From Tubiluchus corallicola (Eukaryota > Priapulida > Priapulimorpha > Priapulimorphida > Tubiluchidae), in assembly GCA_030141605.1 (NCBI GenBank), contig JAQGDQ010000452.1, positions 41,580-105,579 on the forward strand: DNA of 64,000 nt, read 5' to 3'. The notes beneath the pieces were generated by a model. It saw nothing but the letters and a program-made list of their open reading frames with translations, was not told the origin of the DNA and searched no databases. Shown here piece by piece: positions 1 through 38,036 of this stretch. Numbering within the stretch: position 1 is the first letter of the stretch; every line of letters starts with the position of its first letter. The position numbers and the translations under genes were made by a program.

Positions 1-412
1 CCGACCTCTGATCTTTTCAAGAAAAAGTAGTGCGTTTCCAAGCTTTTTGCAAGAGCTATGGCTATTCGAATCTAGTTTGATTCTGGATATTCTGAAAACA
101 TTCCAGAAAAAACAATTTTATACAATTTCGGTCATTCTGAATTCATGGTTTATGGAAACTTAAGCCATTACTTTGTTTCTCTTTAAAGAGGAAGAAAGAT
201 AAGTTTCAAAGTCCCAAAACCTTTCCATACAAAGTTAGGATTACCAGGGCCTGTCAGGTAGTTTGACTCCCAAGGCAAAAATATTTTTAGCATCCGCTCC
301 GCAACTGGCAGCCCCTCTGTAAAGTCCCAATGTACCCACACACAATATTCAATTTTCTTGTATGTAATAATGTGTCTGTGCAATGGTACCTGTATGTTAT
401 CTTATACATGTT

Positions 413-849
413 CAGTGTTCCCTCACTTATCGCAGGTGTTCCGTTCAAGGCCCACCCGTGATAAGTGAATTTCCGCGAAGTAGGGACGCTATAGTTATTT
501 TAGTAGTTATACATTATTTTAAGCCTTTATAAACCCCCCCACACTCTTATACATAACCCTTTCCCGCATCTCACGCAGGCGCTAGTACTACATTTCGTTT
601 TTGGTGTGTTTTCATCCGCCGAATAAATACACTATTTACTGTAAACGGTAATTTTTTCTGATTTATGCAAAAATCACCAAATCTATACATTACTGTACAA
701 TACGTACTACGCATGTGCAAAAATACTTTAGACAGAGTACCGCAAAAACTGCCAAACAGCGAAAATACCGCGATGAATATTTTACATTACTATTTTTGAA
801 AACCTGTGAAACAGCGATAAATGAACTGCGATGTAGCGAGGGAACACTG
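413..849. mobile_element. Pogo/Tigger-like MITE, family A (CAGTGTTCCCTC termini), copy 1
   Basis: It begins CAGTGTTCCCTCACTTATCG and ends with the inverse, TAGCGAGGGAACACTG, followed by TA. The second copy at 30425-31017 is in the opposite orientation and shares the internal stretches around the TACGTACTACGCATGTG and TTTATGCAAAAATCAC motifs. No open frame is evident, so it is a non-autonomous element of a TA-targeting Tc1/mariner-pogo type. Confidence 0.8.
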
Positions 850-2089
850 TAGTTCTATTATAAAATTTTGTGTTTAATCTTATATAGAGTAGCTGTATGT
901 CATAGGTATTCAGGAGCAATCAAAATTTATGCAATTTTAGCTGCATACTCTTCATGTACAAAACGTTACTATTTCTCCATCCCAGTGTGCACTTCTGGCT
1001 CACAAAAATATTTTATCAATCTTTTTGGCAACATTAAGTAATTTATGCTTTTGCTTAGTTAGCAAAGAGTGTACTACAGTGTGCTTAAGTGTCAGCACAG
1101 GAGTGTAAATTTACAAGTTTTATGCTTCTACAAGCCCTGCATGCAATAAGGTAGGATGTAAGTGATATAACATTTCAAAACAAATTTTTTTAAGTTTTAT
1201 TTTTAAATTGGTGTTTTCTTTTCCTTAAACTAATCATAAAAGCCTGAATTAGAACGTAATAAAAAGAGGTAAACAGTAGTAATATGTGCTAATTGGTTGA
1301 AAATGCTCAAATCTGCTTCTTTCAAGTAGCTTCTAAAGCTTGGTTTTGTTTGTCAAAATTATCTTCATTCATTGTAGTAGTCTAATTAATCTTGAAAACC
1401 TCTTCTGATTTGCATGCTCAAATAAAGAAAGCAGTGAACTTGAGAAATTGAATGAAAGAAAAGGGTTTAGTACTGATACTGGAAGACCTTATTGAACAAA
1501 CACAATCACAAAGGCGAATAAGCCTTTTCACAGTTTTGTTGTGCGCACGTGCAGTTGCTGCAGGTCAAATGTTAAGTGTCCAACAGCAGTGCGTCTTAAC
1601 TGCAACCATCACGTGACATGTGGGTAGAGCAAAGCCATCTGCCGCATCAATTCAGTAACTTCAGTTGTTTTACTTGGACTTTACTTAATAATGCATTAGT
1701 TTGTGCGATGTAAAGTGATTTACTAGCAGAATCTTGCTTGGGAAGAAGAAAAAATGTACTAGGTAAGGTTCTAGCTAGCTGTTGAAACTGTTTGTATTAC
1801 AATAGCTCGGGCTGTGGGGCATAATCAAGCGTACAAAAATGCGTTGTCTGGTATACTTAACCTTTGACCTTTTTATGATTATCATCAAATCGCTGGAACT
1901 GTGAAAATGTTTATTGACAGGCTGTAATCTGCCGAAAATTTCTGGAAAAGATGATCTAATGCTGCAGTGTGTAAAAAAATAAATACTTTCTTGTGTGATT
2001 ACTGAAATTTTGGCAATTGTATCAATCGGTGTTGATGTTCAATGTAATACACATTTTTAATATTTTCTTATGTCATTTTTTTGTGCTAG

Positions 2090-27103
<25,014 letters not shown>

Positions 27104-27148
27104 TTTCTTTGTTGACAGTAAAACTGTGTTTTATTTTATCTTATTTTG

Positions 27149-27154
27149 ATTAAA
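27149..27154 (+). terminator. ATTAAA polyadenylation signal of the mosaic inhibitor gene
   Basis: ATTAAA, the commonest variant of AATAAA, lies 46 bases past the predicted stop and is followed by T-rich sequence. It supports the gene ending here rather than continuing into the transposon that starts at 27193. Confidence 0.45.
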
Positions 27155-27192
27155 GACTTCCTTTCAGTATTCAGCTAAATTAATTGATTGTA

Positions 27193-27690
27193 CAGTCAAC
27201 CTCGGGTTTAAGGTGCTCACTTATAAGGGACTACTAACACCGGTCCCCATTTTTCGTAACGTTTTTCCTGTGTAAAAATCTTCGTATATAAGGTACTCGT
27301 ATGTAAGGGACGATATCTTCAGGTCCTGCGTAATAGAAACCCTACGATCAAATATTTTTTACATCCTAAAAAGCCTATGCCGAGACCTCAGACTGTATTC
27401 CCTTGACTACTGTTGGGTCAAAGCGAAATTGATCGATTTTTAACGTCAATTTTTCGCAAATGCGGCCTTCGAACAGCTCAGCTTCCACGGTCACCTGCAT
27501 CACTGAAGGTGCTTCCTACATACCGTTTGCACTGAATGTGTAGCAATAATCCATAAGAATATGGGTAAAAATACAGAAAAGTACAGGTTTAGATACACCC
27601 TCAGTCTGATTCAACTTCGGCTATAAGGGACATCGGATATAAGGGACGTTTTTTTCCCGTCCGGAGGTGTCCCATATCCAAGATTGACTT
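27193..27690. mobile_element. Pogo/Tigger-like MITE, family C (CAGTCAACCTCGG termini), copy 1
   Basis: It starts CAGTCAACCTCGGGTTTAAG after TA and ends with a diverged inverse (AAGATTGACTTTA). Internal motifs CTTATAAGGGAC, CGTAACGTTTTTCCTGTG and ATTATTGC-ACACATTCA-type stretches are shared with copies at 44850-45298 and 47661-48103. It lies about 40 bases past the inhibitor gene's polyadenylation signal. Confidence 0.82.
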
Positions 27691-27699
27691 TATGTTATT

Positions 27700-28810
27700 A
27701 TTTTTATTAACGTTTATAATATTAATATAAAATACAAAATCTGTTAAATTGTTATTACTTTGTGTGACTTTAATTTCTAATAAGCTAATTACGTTTCTAC
27801 ATTACTGCTCTGTGTTTTTTTTTACTTGGAGAATGACTTGAGACTGTGGGAGATTGGCCTGAGGCTATAAGAATAAGTGCTAATACTGCTACTGGAGTTG
27901 TAAACACACTGTTGCCTGAAAAGCTACGCAGTTCAAATTATATGAATCGTTATTAATGAAACTAAACAGTCGAGATGCACAAATACAGACTCACATAAAC
28001 ATCATTTACTGATTTCTAAAAACAATGGGCACACAGCGTCACCGTTCCTACAACAATGAGTGCCAGTGTTTTGCCTACGGTTGTCTAAAGTTCTACAAAT
28101 TTCATGACAATTATACATGGCACCTGCTACGAGTCTGGTATTGCGTGATCATGTGACACTGTTGTTAGAAGTTGTCAGTAGTTAAACAACATTTTATACA
28201 GTAGCAAATATATTTTTCTTCATGTGTCATTATTTTGATGAATTACAGAATTTCTTAGAAAACTGGTGCGTAATGAGTTATGCTGTCTTATAGAACTATA
28301 GTCTCACTTGTAACTTGTACAAGGTTTCTAACAAGATTAACCAACACAGTGCGGATACCAGAGTTTTAAAAATGCCATACTGATGCATTTACTAACTACT
28401 GTTTTCTGTACAGCTTGACACTGGGCAACCACAATTGAATGGTAAAGCATACTTTATGTGGGAAGTTATAATGGTGTTATTGGAGCTAATCTCATAATCT
28501 TTTAATACCATTATTTTCTGATCTTGAATTGGCAGACGTATCTTGTGCATATTTGGACATGTATGTATCGATACTCCTTACATGAGATAAATACCTAAAG
28601 TCAGAACGGCAGACAAAAAGTGCCTGGAAGCAGTTAGCTCGGTCACTTATCTATTTTCTTAGCAGATTCGATGTTGCTTAACCTTAATTGCTAAGCACAC
28701 ACTGTGGTCAGTGGGCTATTCCCCTCATTCGAACATTTCATCGTATTAATTTTGAAGGTTCATTCACAAGATAAATTTAAAAATTCAATTATCAATTTAA
28801 TGAGTAATTT
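27700..28810. other. Intergenic stretch, nothing recognised
   Basis: AT-rich DNA between the inhibitor gene and the F-box gene. No exon, RNA gene or clear repeat was identified. Confidence 0.5.
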
Positions 28811-28813
28811 AAA

Positions 28814-28819
28814 TTTATT
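28814..28819 (-). terminator. AATAAA signal overlapping the F-box gene stop codon
   Basis: On the minus strand the stop and signal overlap as TAATAAA. If used, the 3' UTR would be only some 10-30 bases. Confidence 0.4.
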
Positions 28820-30132
28820 ATTCATTAAAACATTGATACAATAACGTGCAAATAAACTCTGTGATGTAAAAACATTGTTTAGTAGACGTTGACATAAACT
28901 TCAAATAAACTTCAATGTCGTTGCGCTTATAATTAACGACAAAAGATTGTCCATCATAATCATAATTAATGGAATCTGTATCCACAGGTGTCAAAGTCAC
29001 AGGTGTAGAAATGAAAATATCATCCTGTCCATCACAGTAAAATGTCAGGCCAAAAATGCCAACATTATTTATTCTGCCTTCGAAGAATTCTGTCTTCCAT
29101 GTTATATTGTTCGGTATCGCTAATTTCACTGACCTGTGCATTGTGCCTATCCGGTGTGATAAAAACATACTTAATTCGATCATTATCCGAGGACACAATA
29201 CACGAGGCCGTATCTCGAATAAAAAATTCAGCACGTGCTTTACCAGCTACACACAACTCGAATGAACAAATTAAATTTTTTAGCTTTGTCTTTTTAATAG
29301 CCAAAGCGTTGGGATATATTATGGAACAGAAGTGGTACACGTGAAATGTTGTTAGCACAAATGCAATATTGTTATCTTTGTTCCAGACTGCAAAAGCTAA
29401 TTCATCTGTTAACTTGTACAATGTCACCTTACTAGTCTTATCTTCTCCAAGCTTTTCAATCATAGCCATGTCTGCGACGTTTAAATACTTTTCATACATC
29501 ATATATCTAGTAAAAGGAGATTTTGGTATAGTGCGTACTACTTTATTTTGCATTTGGTAAAACACGGGAACTTTCGAGAACACTTTTGTGCATTGGATAT
29601 CATTCATACGTATCATGCTTTCAGCATTGTTCCAGTACAATGACACTGTTCTGTTTACTCCATCGAGACAGTTCTGAGTAACGAAAAACACTGCAGTGCG
29701 GAATTCTGTTTTGCAATTTTTTTCTTTGTATATCACCTGCATTTCAAATTCAATTTCACGTGTTTTCAAAAACTTGTTTAAGCTAGCGCTGTCTTGAATG
29801 TAATGAAGACTTTTCATGTGAAATTCTCTTTTCTCCAAGCAATGTCTCAAATACTTGGATTTTAGTTTGACGAATACGTTGTTGTCATTATCTCTTGCAA
29901 TGTTAAGACGCTTGCAAAATGGCTTCCATAGTGAATTATGGGAACTGATTTCATGCCACAGCTTACACACTTTTGACACAGTCAGCAAGTCACACGGTGA
30001 AAGCAGGCCAAAGATTTTTAGTAACACGTCAGTAGGCAATATAGAGATGCTCACTTGCTTTCTAGCAAAAGAGATCATTTTTTGAAACAAAGATAGCTTG
30101 TTAAAGAATGTTGTTGATGATATTGCAAACAC
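28818..30132 (-). CDS. F-box protein, single exon with an apparent frame break
   Basis: The first frame runs 30132 to 29065; likely starts are 30132 or the Met at 30078 (MISFARKQ). An F-box is clear at once: ILPTDVLLKIFGLLSPCDLL, then VSKVCKLWHEIS and SLWKPFCKRL. F-box proteins recruit substrates to SCF (SKP1-CUL1-F-box) ubiquitin ligases. After about residue 330 (KYVFITPDRHNAQ) the sensible sequence moves to another frame, which reads VKLAIPNNITWKTEFFEGRI and on to the TAA at 28818-28820. The change falls at about 29,120-29,145 and looks like a one-base insertion, a sequencing error or a recent mutation. General layout recalls FBXO15, but I cannot confirm that. Whole product would be about 435 residues. 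Confidence 0.78.
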
Positions 30133-30424
30133 TGTATACTTGATTGTAGTTCCAATGCAGCCTTATGAGTTGTACTTACGATCCATACGCAAATGTGTAA
30201 GGCAATGGCTGTAAAAAATAAATTACAAATAATCAGTATAAAAGATAATTATAAATGTATATATGTCTTGCAAAAACCGTGGTGTTTTGTAAACATGTCT
30301 TTCTATCTTTGTATGAATTGGAAATAAATACGAAGTTGGGCCTCTTTCCCTTTTACCACCATTCAAAATTGTGGGAAGTTTTCTTTATCTGCTCATAAAA
30401 CGAACTCATATTTACTATCAAATA

Positions 30425-31017
30425 CAGTGTTCCCTCGCTTTTTCGCAGGTTTTCAAAAATATTAATGTAAAATATTTATAGCGGTATTTTCACTGTTTCG
30501 CGGGTTTTTGCGGTACTCCGTCTAAAGTATTTTTGCACATGTGTCGTACGTATTGTACAGTAATGTATAGATTTGATGAATTTTGCATAAAAAATCACAA
30601 ACTGTATAAAAACATATTAAAAATATTAATTCTAACATTAAAAGAATATTATAAATCATAAAAAATACCATTTACAGTAAATAGTATATTTATTCAGCGG
30701 ATGAATACACACCAAAAACGAAATGTAGTACTTGTGCCCGCTTGAGATGCTAGTTGCCGACGTGAGATTGTACGCAACATGGAAAGCGACCAACCAGAGA
30801 ATGCTGCTTTGTATCCCAGTCGCTGATTGGTGGGATATTATTATTAAGGGAATGGGAAAGGGTTATGTATAAGAATGTGGGGAGTGTTTATAAAGACTCG
30901 AAATAATGTATAACTACTAAAACAAGTAGTTGTTTTAGTAGCATCCCTACTTCACGGAAATTTACTTATCGCGGGTGGGCCTGGAACGGAACACCCGCGA
31001 TAAGTGAGGGAACACTG
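30425..31017. mobile_element. Pogo/Tigger-like MITE, family A, copy 2
   Basis: CAGTGTTCCCTCGCTTTTTC at the left and GATAAGTGAGGGAACACTG at the right, with TA on both sides. It is the same family as 413-849 but in reverse orientation. Confidence 0.88.
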
Positions 31018-31659
31018 TATTACAAAAACCATGCACACTGTGAACCCTAGATAAAATAAACTCAACAAAGGCATAGAGCTTTTTAAGACACGCCACTCTA
31101 ACATGATGTTTACTCATACTGCCAACTTGCTAATATTATGAGTGAAGGGTGGACGCTCGATGACCGCATTATTTCTTTTCTACTTATTATTGCATACTAA
31201 CACCTTATTGTTGTAAAATTGATGTACGAGACGAATAAAACTCAATTCAATTTTTAAACAACTCTGGAAGTATGCAATATCTATTATAACCAATAAAATT
31301 TTAAAATGTAAACGCAAATTTGATTGAACTTTTATCAGTTCTACAACACAAAAATTTTGATGCAACGTTATGGCAATGTTGATGTAACATATTGCCAATG
31401 CATGGTGCAATTTCAAGTATTTGAAAACTAAATAAATAAGGGTAATAAGATACGCACTTTATCAGTCTGGTGACTCCATAGCCAGCCATAATTAAGTATT
31501 TTACTTGGCATGAAAATGATGTATTCATTATTATATTCAACAGAACTGTACTTTTATGTAAAGTTTTTATTTAAAAAAATTAAACTACTAAATGTGAATA
31601 CTAAAAATAGTACAAGCTAGCCAAGCCCTGCAAAAAGCATTTTGCACATAAACCCACAA

Positions 31660-31870
31660 AAAATCACATCACACGATGCCACCTATATCATACCACACCC
31701 AGTACACCATTCCATCCACACCACACTCCAAAACAACACCCATACGCCATAGCCATACCACATCACATGACCATGCCACTATCACCCAGCACACTATCCA
31801 CACCACAATACCCTACACCACACCACACCCATTACATCATACTAAACCCACCATATCATACATGATACAG
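31660..31870 (+). repeat. Degenerate CCACA/CACAC-rich tract
   Basis: Over 200 bases of almost G-free plus strand built from CCACAC, ATCACA and CATACCA motifs. It is low-complexity DNA; the short Thr/His/Pro frame through it is not credible as a gene. Confidence 0.7.
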
Positions 31871-31874
31871 TGAT

Positions 31875-34850
31875 CATGATCATGATGACAACGATGACGA
31901 TAACGGTGCAACTAATAGGATTAGAAGGCTTCAAGAAGTATTGTTGCAACGATACTAGAATTTTATTTTTAAATGTGCATTAAACCCACCGATTGCATAA
32001 ATTATCCACAATAATTGACGAAATTTAAACACTAAAGAAAATATACTGTGCTAGGGAACTTGCGGAACTAAAGATTTCGTAACATACAAACGTAGCCATG
32101 GCAACTGAAAAAAAGGTGCCGGAGTGCACCGTTAGCAACAGGCTAAGAAGGTCTGCTGCAACGACTTCGGTTCCAAATTTCAGGATCAGATTGTGCATAG
32201 TGACACAAATCACGCAATAGGTTGCTTAACATTTCTGAGCTTATGTTATGTACCGTTGTAACAGGGTTTACCGTGATGCGTAAATATGGATTTATTTTGA
32301 TCTTTTCTAAAATATTTTTTCGCACGTTCCGATTTGTTAGCGACTTTTCTCATACAAATCAGAATTCAGCATCCAATAGCATGTCTTACTCAAATTGGCT
32401 ACAGTTATGGTGAAATAAGAATCTGACGCAAGGCTATGTCTGACTCCAAGATGAAGATACACTGAACCTGTAGCATCACCTTAGCCACATTTAGACGTAT
32501 ATATATTCATGTCCTCCATCTACAAGGCAAGCAGCCAGAATTGGTATGACAAAGAGTGAAAATTGAAGTGCTTTACTCATTCACTAAACCTGCAACCATT
32601 GTGCCATTCTTAATACTGGTCGTCAAGGCATAATATACTGCAAACACTCAGCTTCGTCTCGCGTTATTAATTTTAATAACTATCTATTAACTACAGAAAG
32701 CCATTATAATATTTCTCTCATAATTGCGTTTGAAGTAAGGAAGCCAAATTACACCACATAGATAATGGATTACATTATTATTTTGTAATAACAAATGATT
32801 ATGGCGGAATTCATATGGACACAGTCCTTCGATCACTTAGTTAGCTGTAAAAAGCTTTACCATGTGTTAGCTGAACTTTATTGGCAAAATTTATGGAAGC
32901 TGCCTTTCGCAGTCATAAAATCTAAAATCTTTAAATCGAAAATGATTCAAAATCTAGTGACCGTGTATAGCAATAAGAGTCCCTTAAATTGCTCATTTAC
33001 CTTCATTATATAAAGTGCACGTAAATGTGTGATTGTGCATTTGCTTAATTAATTCAGGTAATTCATGTTCCTCAGGATTAAAATAGTCACCTAGAACCAT
33101 AAATGGACATTAAGTGAAACCAATTTTGTAAGTTGATGCCAAGATTTATAATTATGACTATGCAGCCTAAAAAAGCACTGAATGGAATGTAAATTAAACT
33201 GATAAAATTTACACCTTGACGAGAGGTGGATAATTGTAAAAGTTAAAACAAAGTATTTAGTGCAAATACAAATTGCTTAACTGATGACAATTTACTCTTT
33301 GAGCGGTTGGATACATTCACCGGGTTACAAAATGTAGTTTATCACCAACAGAAACAACATAGACGAACCTTCTTTAACGTTCAATTATTAAGCTACAGAA
33401 AAAAAATGAAAGCAAATCTAATTATTACACTTTCACCATCCTAATATTTTTTTTGTTTATTTTTGAAATAATGTTAAATTGAACTGACACAACATGTGAA
33501 ACTTATCATGCTCTTTTAACCATAATACCAATTCAAAATATAAACACCAGTTAACATATACATGTATTCATAACATAGATAATATAAGTTTAACTAGATA
33601 ATATAACATCGACAGTTTTACATATCACATGTTTAAATGTTAGAGCTAGTGAATTTAAGGAGTCACAAATAACTAAGCTTTTGCGTAGAATAAACAATTA
33701 CTTAATATAACAAAATTTAATGTTAAACCGCCATTAAGATTTTCGATGAAGGTCTAATGAGACCCAATTTAGTGACCACTGATGCGTAATTCACTTTCTG
33801 CTGCTACAAAGTTTGGGTATTAAAACAGTAGCACTGCCAATAGGGGAGCAACTGCTCCCCTTAGTAAGTTTTTCAAAATTAGTGCCTTTTCAACAACCTG
33901 CCTTATTACTTTATTTAATCAACCTGCCTTCAGTGTTTTTGAAATGAGCGTGCATTTACACAACTCATTTGTCAAGGTTGACTAATTGAAGCAAGGATTA
34001 TATTGGCCCAAATTTAACTACAGATTTACAATAATTATATTCTTGTCACACACTAAAACCGTCTGTTGCAGCATAGACAAACATATAAGTGCTTTATGTG
34101 TCATGGTGCCTTTTTATGTACTTGGTATCCCTCATTTTAGAGTCCCCCTGATTACAAACACAATAAGCAAAACCCATGATGAACTGTTAAAATTACATGT
34201 ACCTATACACATTAGTACCTATACACTACGTACATGTACCCTTACCATCATTTGCCCTTTACTGACTTTCTGAACAAACTGTATGTTACTTAGTAACACA
34301 CTCAAGTTTACTGTCACTTGCCTTTTATTAACTTTCTGAACAGATCTAAATTGTACGTTACTTACTAACACACTGCGGCTAAAATAACATACCAGGAACA
34401 TACCAATATCTTGTAAATTCACACTACCGATTTACAATAGCAAACAAAAGAAAGGTATCAAAAATTTTAAATGTACAACCATATCACCTTGGCAAAGAAA
34501 ATGTAAGAAAATTCACAAAGCTCGTTTTACTTGCTGTACTAAATAAAACAATGGCAAAAGTGACAAGCTTACTGCATTTGACACATCTTCAAAAAGACTA
34601 TTTCCTGTCAATAATGAAGCTACAACTGCTTGATTCTCCAAATATGTATGTAAATACAAACTAAGTAAGGAATGTAATCTGCATTTCTTGTTTAATAGGA
34701 ATGCCTAAGGAAGATTATAATAATATAATTATGCAAATTATAATGCATATACAGAAAAAACACACCAAAAAACTTAGGCGACCATACAGTTCTTATCCAA
34801 TTAATATGTAGTATAACCCCTGATTCCTTGGCAAGTGCTCTCTATACATG
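31875..34850. other. Intergenic stretch, little recognised
   Basis: Three kilobases of AT-rich DNA between the F-box gene and PREB. The one structured item is a tandem duplication of about 68 bp near 34,256-34,390 (ACTTTCTGAAC at 34262 and 34330). No exon was supported. Confidence 0.5.
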
Positions 34851-34855
34851 CATTT

Positions 34856-36244
34856 TTAGAGTCCAAAATAGTCTAAAGCAACATATGTTAGTATAATTAA
34901 AATAATAAAGACTACAAAGACTACACCAAAGCTTACAGTGCTTCTTGTTGGTACGCAGTGCAACTGCGCTGTATTATCAGCAGATACACTGATTAAAGCA
35001 GCATCATTGCCGCCAAATTTTTGATTCATGTCAGTAGAAGGAAGAAAATCAATACCGGTAACAAATATTCGATGAGTCTCACGGGAACAAAATATTTGTT
35101 GTAAACTGAAGCTGATATAAACCATGACGCTTCCATCAAGTGTGCCAGTAGCCAAATAAATACCATCATCGCTTACAGCCAGAGACGACAAAACCTCTTT
35201 GCCCGTGGATTGAACTCTCTCGGCCTGCCAAGTCTTTGTGTTCCACTTTGTAAGGTAACAAGGATTACCTTTCCCTGTCCGCTGTTTAGGAATTTGTGCA
35301 GTGAAAAACTTACAATTTTTAGAGTCGTTTCCTTCACGTGCAAAACGGCAACATCTAGCTCTATATTCAGCATGTTTTGGAGCTGCCCACACAAGATCAC
35401 AAACCTTTTTTCCATTTTTTGCTAACCATATACATGTCTTACCATCCTTACCTGCTGTAGCAATTTGACTTCCACAAGTGCTGATATCTAGGTCATCTAT
35501 TTCGCCTTCATGAGCCTTTGTTTCATACATTCGCTCCAGTTTTGGAAATTTCCAAACACGCATGTAGCCATCTGCACCTCCAGTTATTAAAACACTTTTG
35601 CCAGGATTAAAACATACACATTTTTGAAAACCTCCATCAGGATGAAAATCAGTTTTCATTGTACCAATTTTCCGAAATTCAAAACTAACTCTACTACTTG
35701 AGGAAAGCTGATTGGACGTTTGAGGTGAAATAGGCTGCTTTTTGAAATGGTCTTGTATTGTATCATTCTTGTTGCCAGTGGGAACATTTCGGTGGCGCAA
35801 TTCGCTTAGCTTTTCTGGAACTGCATCATGAATTTCCTCACCATCCAAAGGGTCTCCTACGCTCGGGTCGTCGCTAACATTCTGAGGATGAATATCGTAG
35901 ATAACACAATCGCCTTCTAATCCTGCTGCAAATGTACATCCTTCAAAGGAATCTAATTTAGAATTTCCAAAGGCAGCGCCATTCATAGTTGCACGTGAGC
36001 CGGTTTCACCTGTAGCCACTAGATCAGCCTTGAATACACGTCCTGCATCTTGGATGTGATATATTTGAACAGTGTTAGACACTCCCGTTTTGGCACTCCC
36101 TCCTCCTCCTGCTATTAGAAAATGGGCATTTCCTACACACTTAATAACATAGACGGGAAAACCCGTCTTTGTCAAAACAGTTCCTTTGGGTGGCGCCATA
36201 TTACAAAACACAACGCTCATCGAAATCTTACAGGTTAAACGCAT
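34856..36244 (-). CDS. PREB: PREB / SEC12 homologue, ER-membrane guanine nucleotide exchange factor for Sar1
   Basis: A single uninterrupted exon. The best start is the Met at 36199 (MAPPKGTVLTKTGFPVYVIK), giving 447 residues; human PREB is 417. Near the N-terminus HFLIAGGGGSAKTGVSN matches the glycine-rich potassium-binding loop of Sec12 proteins. WD40 blades follow, for example LITGGADGYMRVWKFP and HEGEIDDLDISTCGSQIATA with GKTCIW. The C-terminus is one transmembrane helix (VSFGVVFVVFIILIILTYVA) with a short lumenal tail, the usual type II topology. PREB loads GTP on Sar1 to start COPII coat assembly at ER exit sites. The acidic, Pro/Ser-rich insert at residues about 120-185 is probably a disordered loop. 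It is divergent from ERCC1 downstream. Confidence 0.95.
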   Translation of the reverse strand: MRLTCKISMSVVFCNMAPPKGTVLTKTGFPVYVIKCVGNAHFLIAGGGGSAKTGVSNTVQIYHIQDAGRVFKADLVATGETGSRATMNGAAFGNSKLDSFEGCTFAAGLEGDCVIYDIHPQNVSDDPSVGDPLDGEEIHDAVPEKLSELRHRNVPTGNKNDTIQDHFKKQPISPQTSNQLSSSSRVSFEFRKIGTMKTDFHPDGGFQKCVCFNPGKSVLITGGADGYMRVWKFPKLERMYETKAHEGEIDDLDISTCGSQIATAGKDGKTCIWLAKNGKKVCDLVWAAPKHAEYRARCCRFAREGNDSKNCKFFTAQIPKQRTGKGNPCYLTKWNTKTWQAERVQSTGKEVLSSLAVSDDGIYLATGTLDGSVMVYISFSLQQIFCSRETHRIFVTGIDFLPSTDMNQKFGGNDAALISVSADNTAQLHCVPTRSTVSFGVVFVVFIILIILTYVALDYFGL

Positions 36245-38030
36245 GCACGTGCATAGCCCAGTTACTATAAGGGCATCACCTCCGACTGCAAGTTATAGTA
36301 CAAAAATCTCTTCGCCAAAAAACGAATGATAAAATAGTGGAATAAAATAAATAATGATAAATAATAGTATATAATAGTAAATAATAATAATAACAATATT
36401 ATAATAATATACTTTTATAATAATATATAGTGTTTAATAATGTGTATTTTATAATAATGCTTTTAATCACATATGCTCAGCAACTCTATTTCTTTATGGT
36501 TTGTTTTTGTCAGTTTACTGAACAACTCCAAATCGAAATTCAAACTAGGAATCATCGTTGTATTATGCAATAACCGTCTTACTTTCACAGCGTCAACATC
36601 TACAGCATCAGAACTACTCCAATTCATAATCTCCTATTTTATATGTTGCACTTTCTTACTTCTTTTCTCAACAGACATTTTATAACTTCCTGTTTCATTG
36701 ATATAGTCATCTAAGTATCTATAGTGGTTGACTCATTTAATTTTCCCTTTCTTACATTCGTCAATCTGTGATCTGCCCTTCCTGGTTTTTGTGTAATTAC
36801 AATCTGTTGTAATTTTTCACTACTAAACGTAAACTTTAATTTTTTCATCATTTAATTTTTTATTACAGTCATTACTACATTTTCTTAACCACAGCCCAGA
36901 ATATCATCCAAATATATTTTGGCATCAAATCCACCATCATTCATCACTTATTAACAAGATTTTTGTCCTGCCCATTTTATTTGTCTGGTCCATGCTAGCA
37001 CAACATATAACTGGTCCCCACACAGTTCATTGTCGTACAGTTTCTCTGACCCAAAATTTGTTTGTTAATCTTACTGGTGTACTAATTTTCAGTTCACCAT
37101 ATTTATTTAACTCGAACAAAATACCCAGGTACTTTTCATTTAAACCAAGTCTCCATAAGTCAGACACACAATCTCTTAACCATAATTTGTCAAAGCCGTG
37201 ATGATGACATTTCAACATTACCGTGATGATGACTGGTAATTCGATGCAATCCAATTTCAATTTGTTGCTCAAATACATAAACATAATGTACATTGGCAAA
37301 ACACAATACAGTACATACATGTCAAATAGTGCATACATATAAAGTTAATTCATAAAAGCTTTGTGCAAAAGGTTATTTTCAGAGTTGGTAGTAACAATAA
37401 TTAACATATTTGGTATAATTTGTATTACATAGATAAGTTAGCTAACTAATTAAATAGAACTACACTGATGTATAAAGAAAATGGTAAAGAAAATGCATCT
37501 CCGACTCTTTATTTCACTTCCTTTATTCTTATATATAGGCTTTACTTTCATTTCATTATTGTTGTTTGATTTATCTGAAACAGCATGTGAGAGTCGTGCA
37601 AGGTAGACGAAATGTAGGAAGTCGACGAAACCCACTCAACACCACAGCAATGGCAGCTTCCATTAATTAATAATTCAGCACAGTTTTACTTGAACTAATT
37701 GAAACTAAATTCTTTCTCAAATTCTGCCCCATTTGATTCCTAAGATGTCTGTATTAAAATGAAATGGTGTTTGGTGTGTTTGAGATTTTTTGCTCACTGA
37801 ATTTGTGCTTTGCTACAACGAGATGATTTGGCTCACAAGTCTCGGCGAATAATTACTTTAAGAGTTTCTGTGCTTTGAGTGAATTCATACAGTTGTTTAA
37901 GATTGACTGAAAACTTCATGGCCTCACCATCAAAAAATAGATTTTCTATTCCTTCTTTATTTGAAATGGACTTGATGGAGAAAAGGAGCAATACATTTCA
38001 AGTAAGAAGATAAATGTGGAGAGTTTGCTA
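36245..38030. other. Intergenic stretch upstream of PREB
   Basis: Contains an ATA/AAT low-complexity tract at about 36,330-36,465 and otherwise unremarkable AT-rich sequence. It should hold the PREB promoter, but no recognisable core element could be assigned. Confidence 0.45.
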
Positions 38031-38036
38031 ATAGAA

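Noticed and set aside
1545-1625. Cysteine-bearing stretch (VKCPTAVRLNC) as a missing antistasin exon before the first Cys module
   Set aside because: It lacks the GY-x2-D-x2-GC-x2-C-x-C core, ends in an in-frame stop, and has no suitable donor.
31676-31873. Thr/His/Pro-rich 65-codon frame
   Set aside because: Low-complexity CCACA tract; composition alone explains the open frame.
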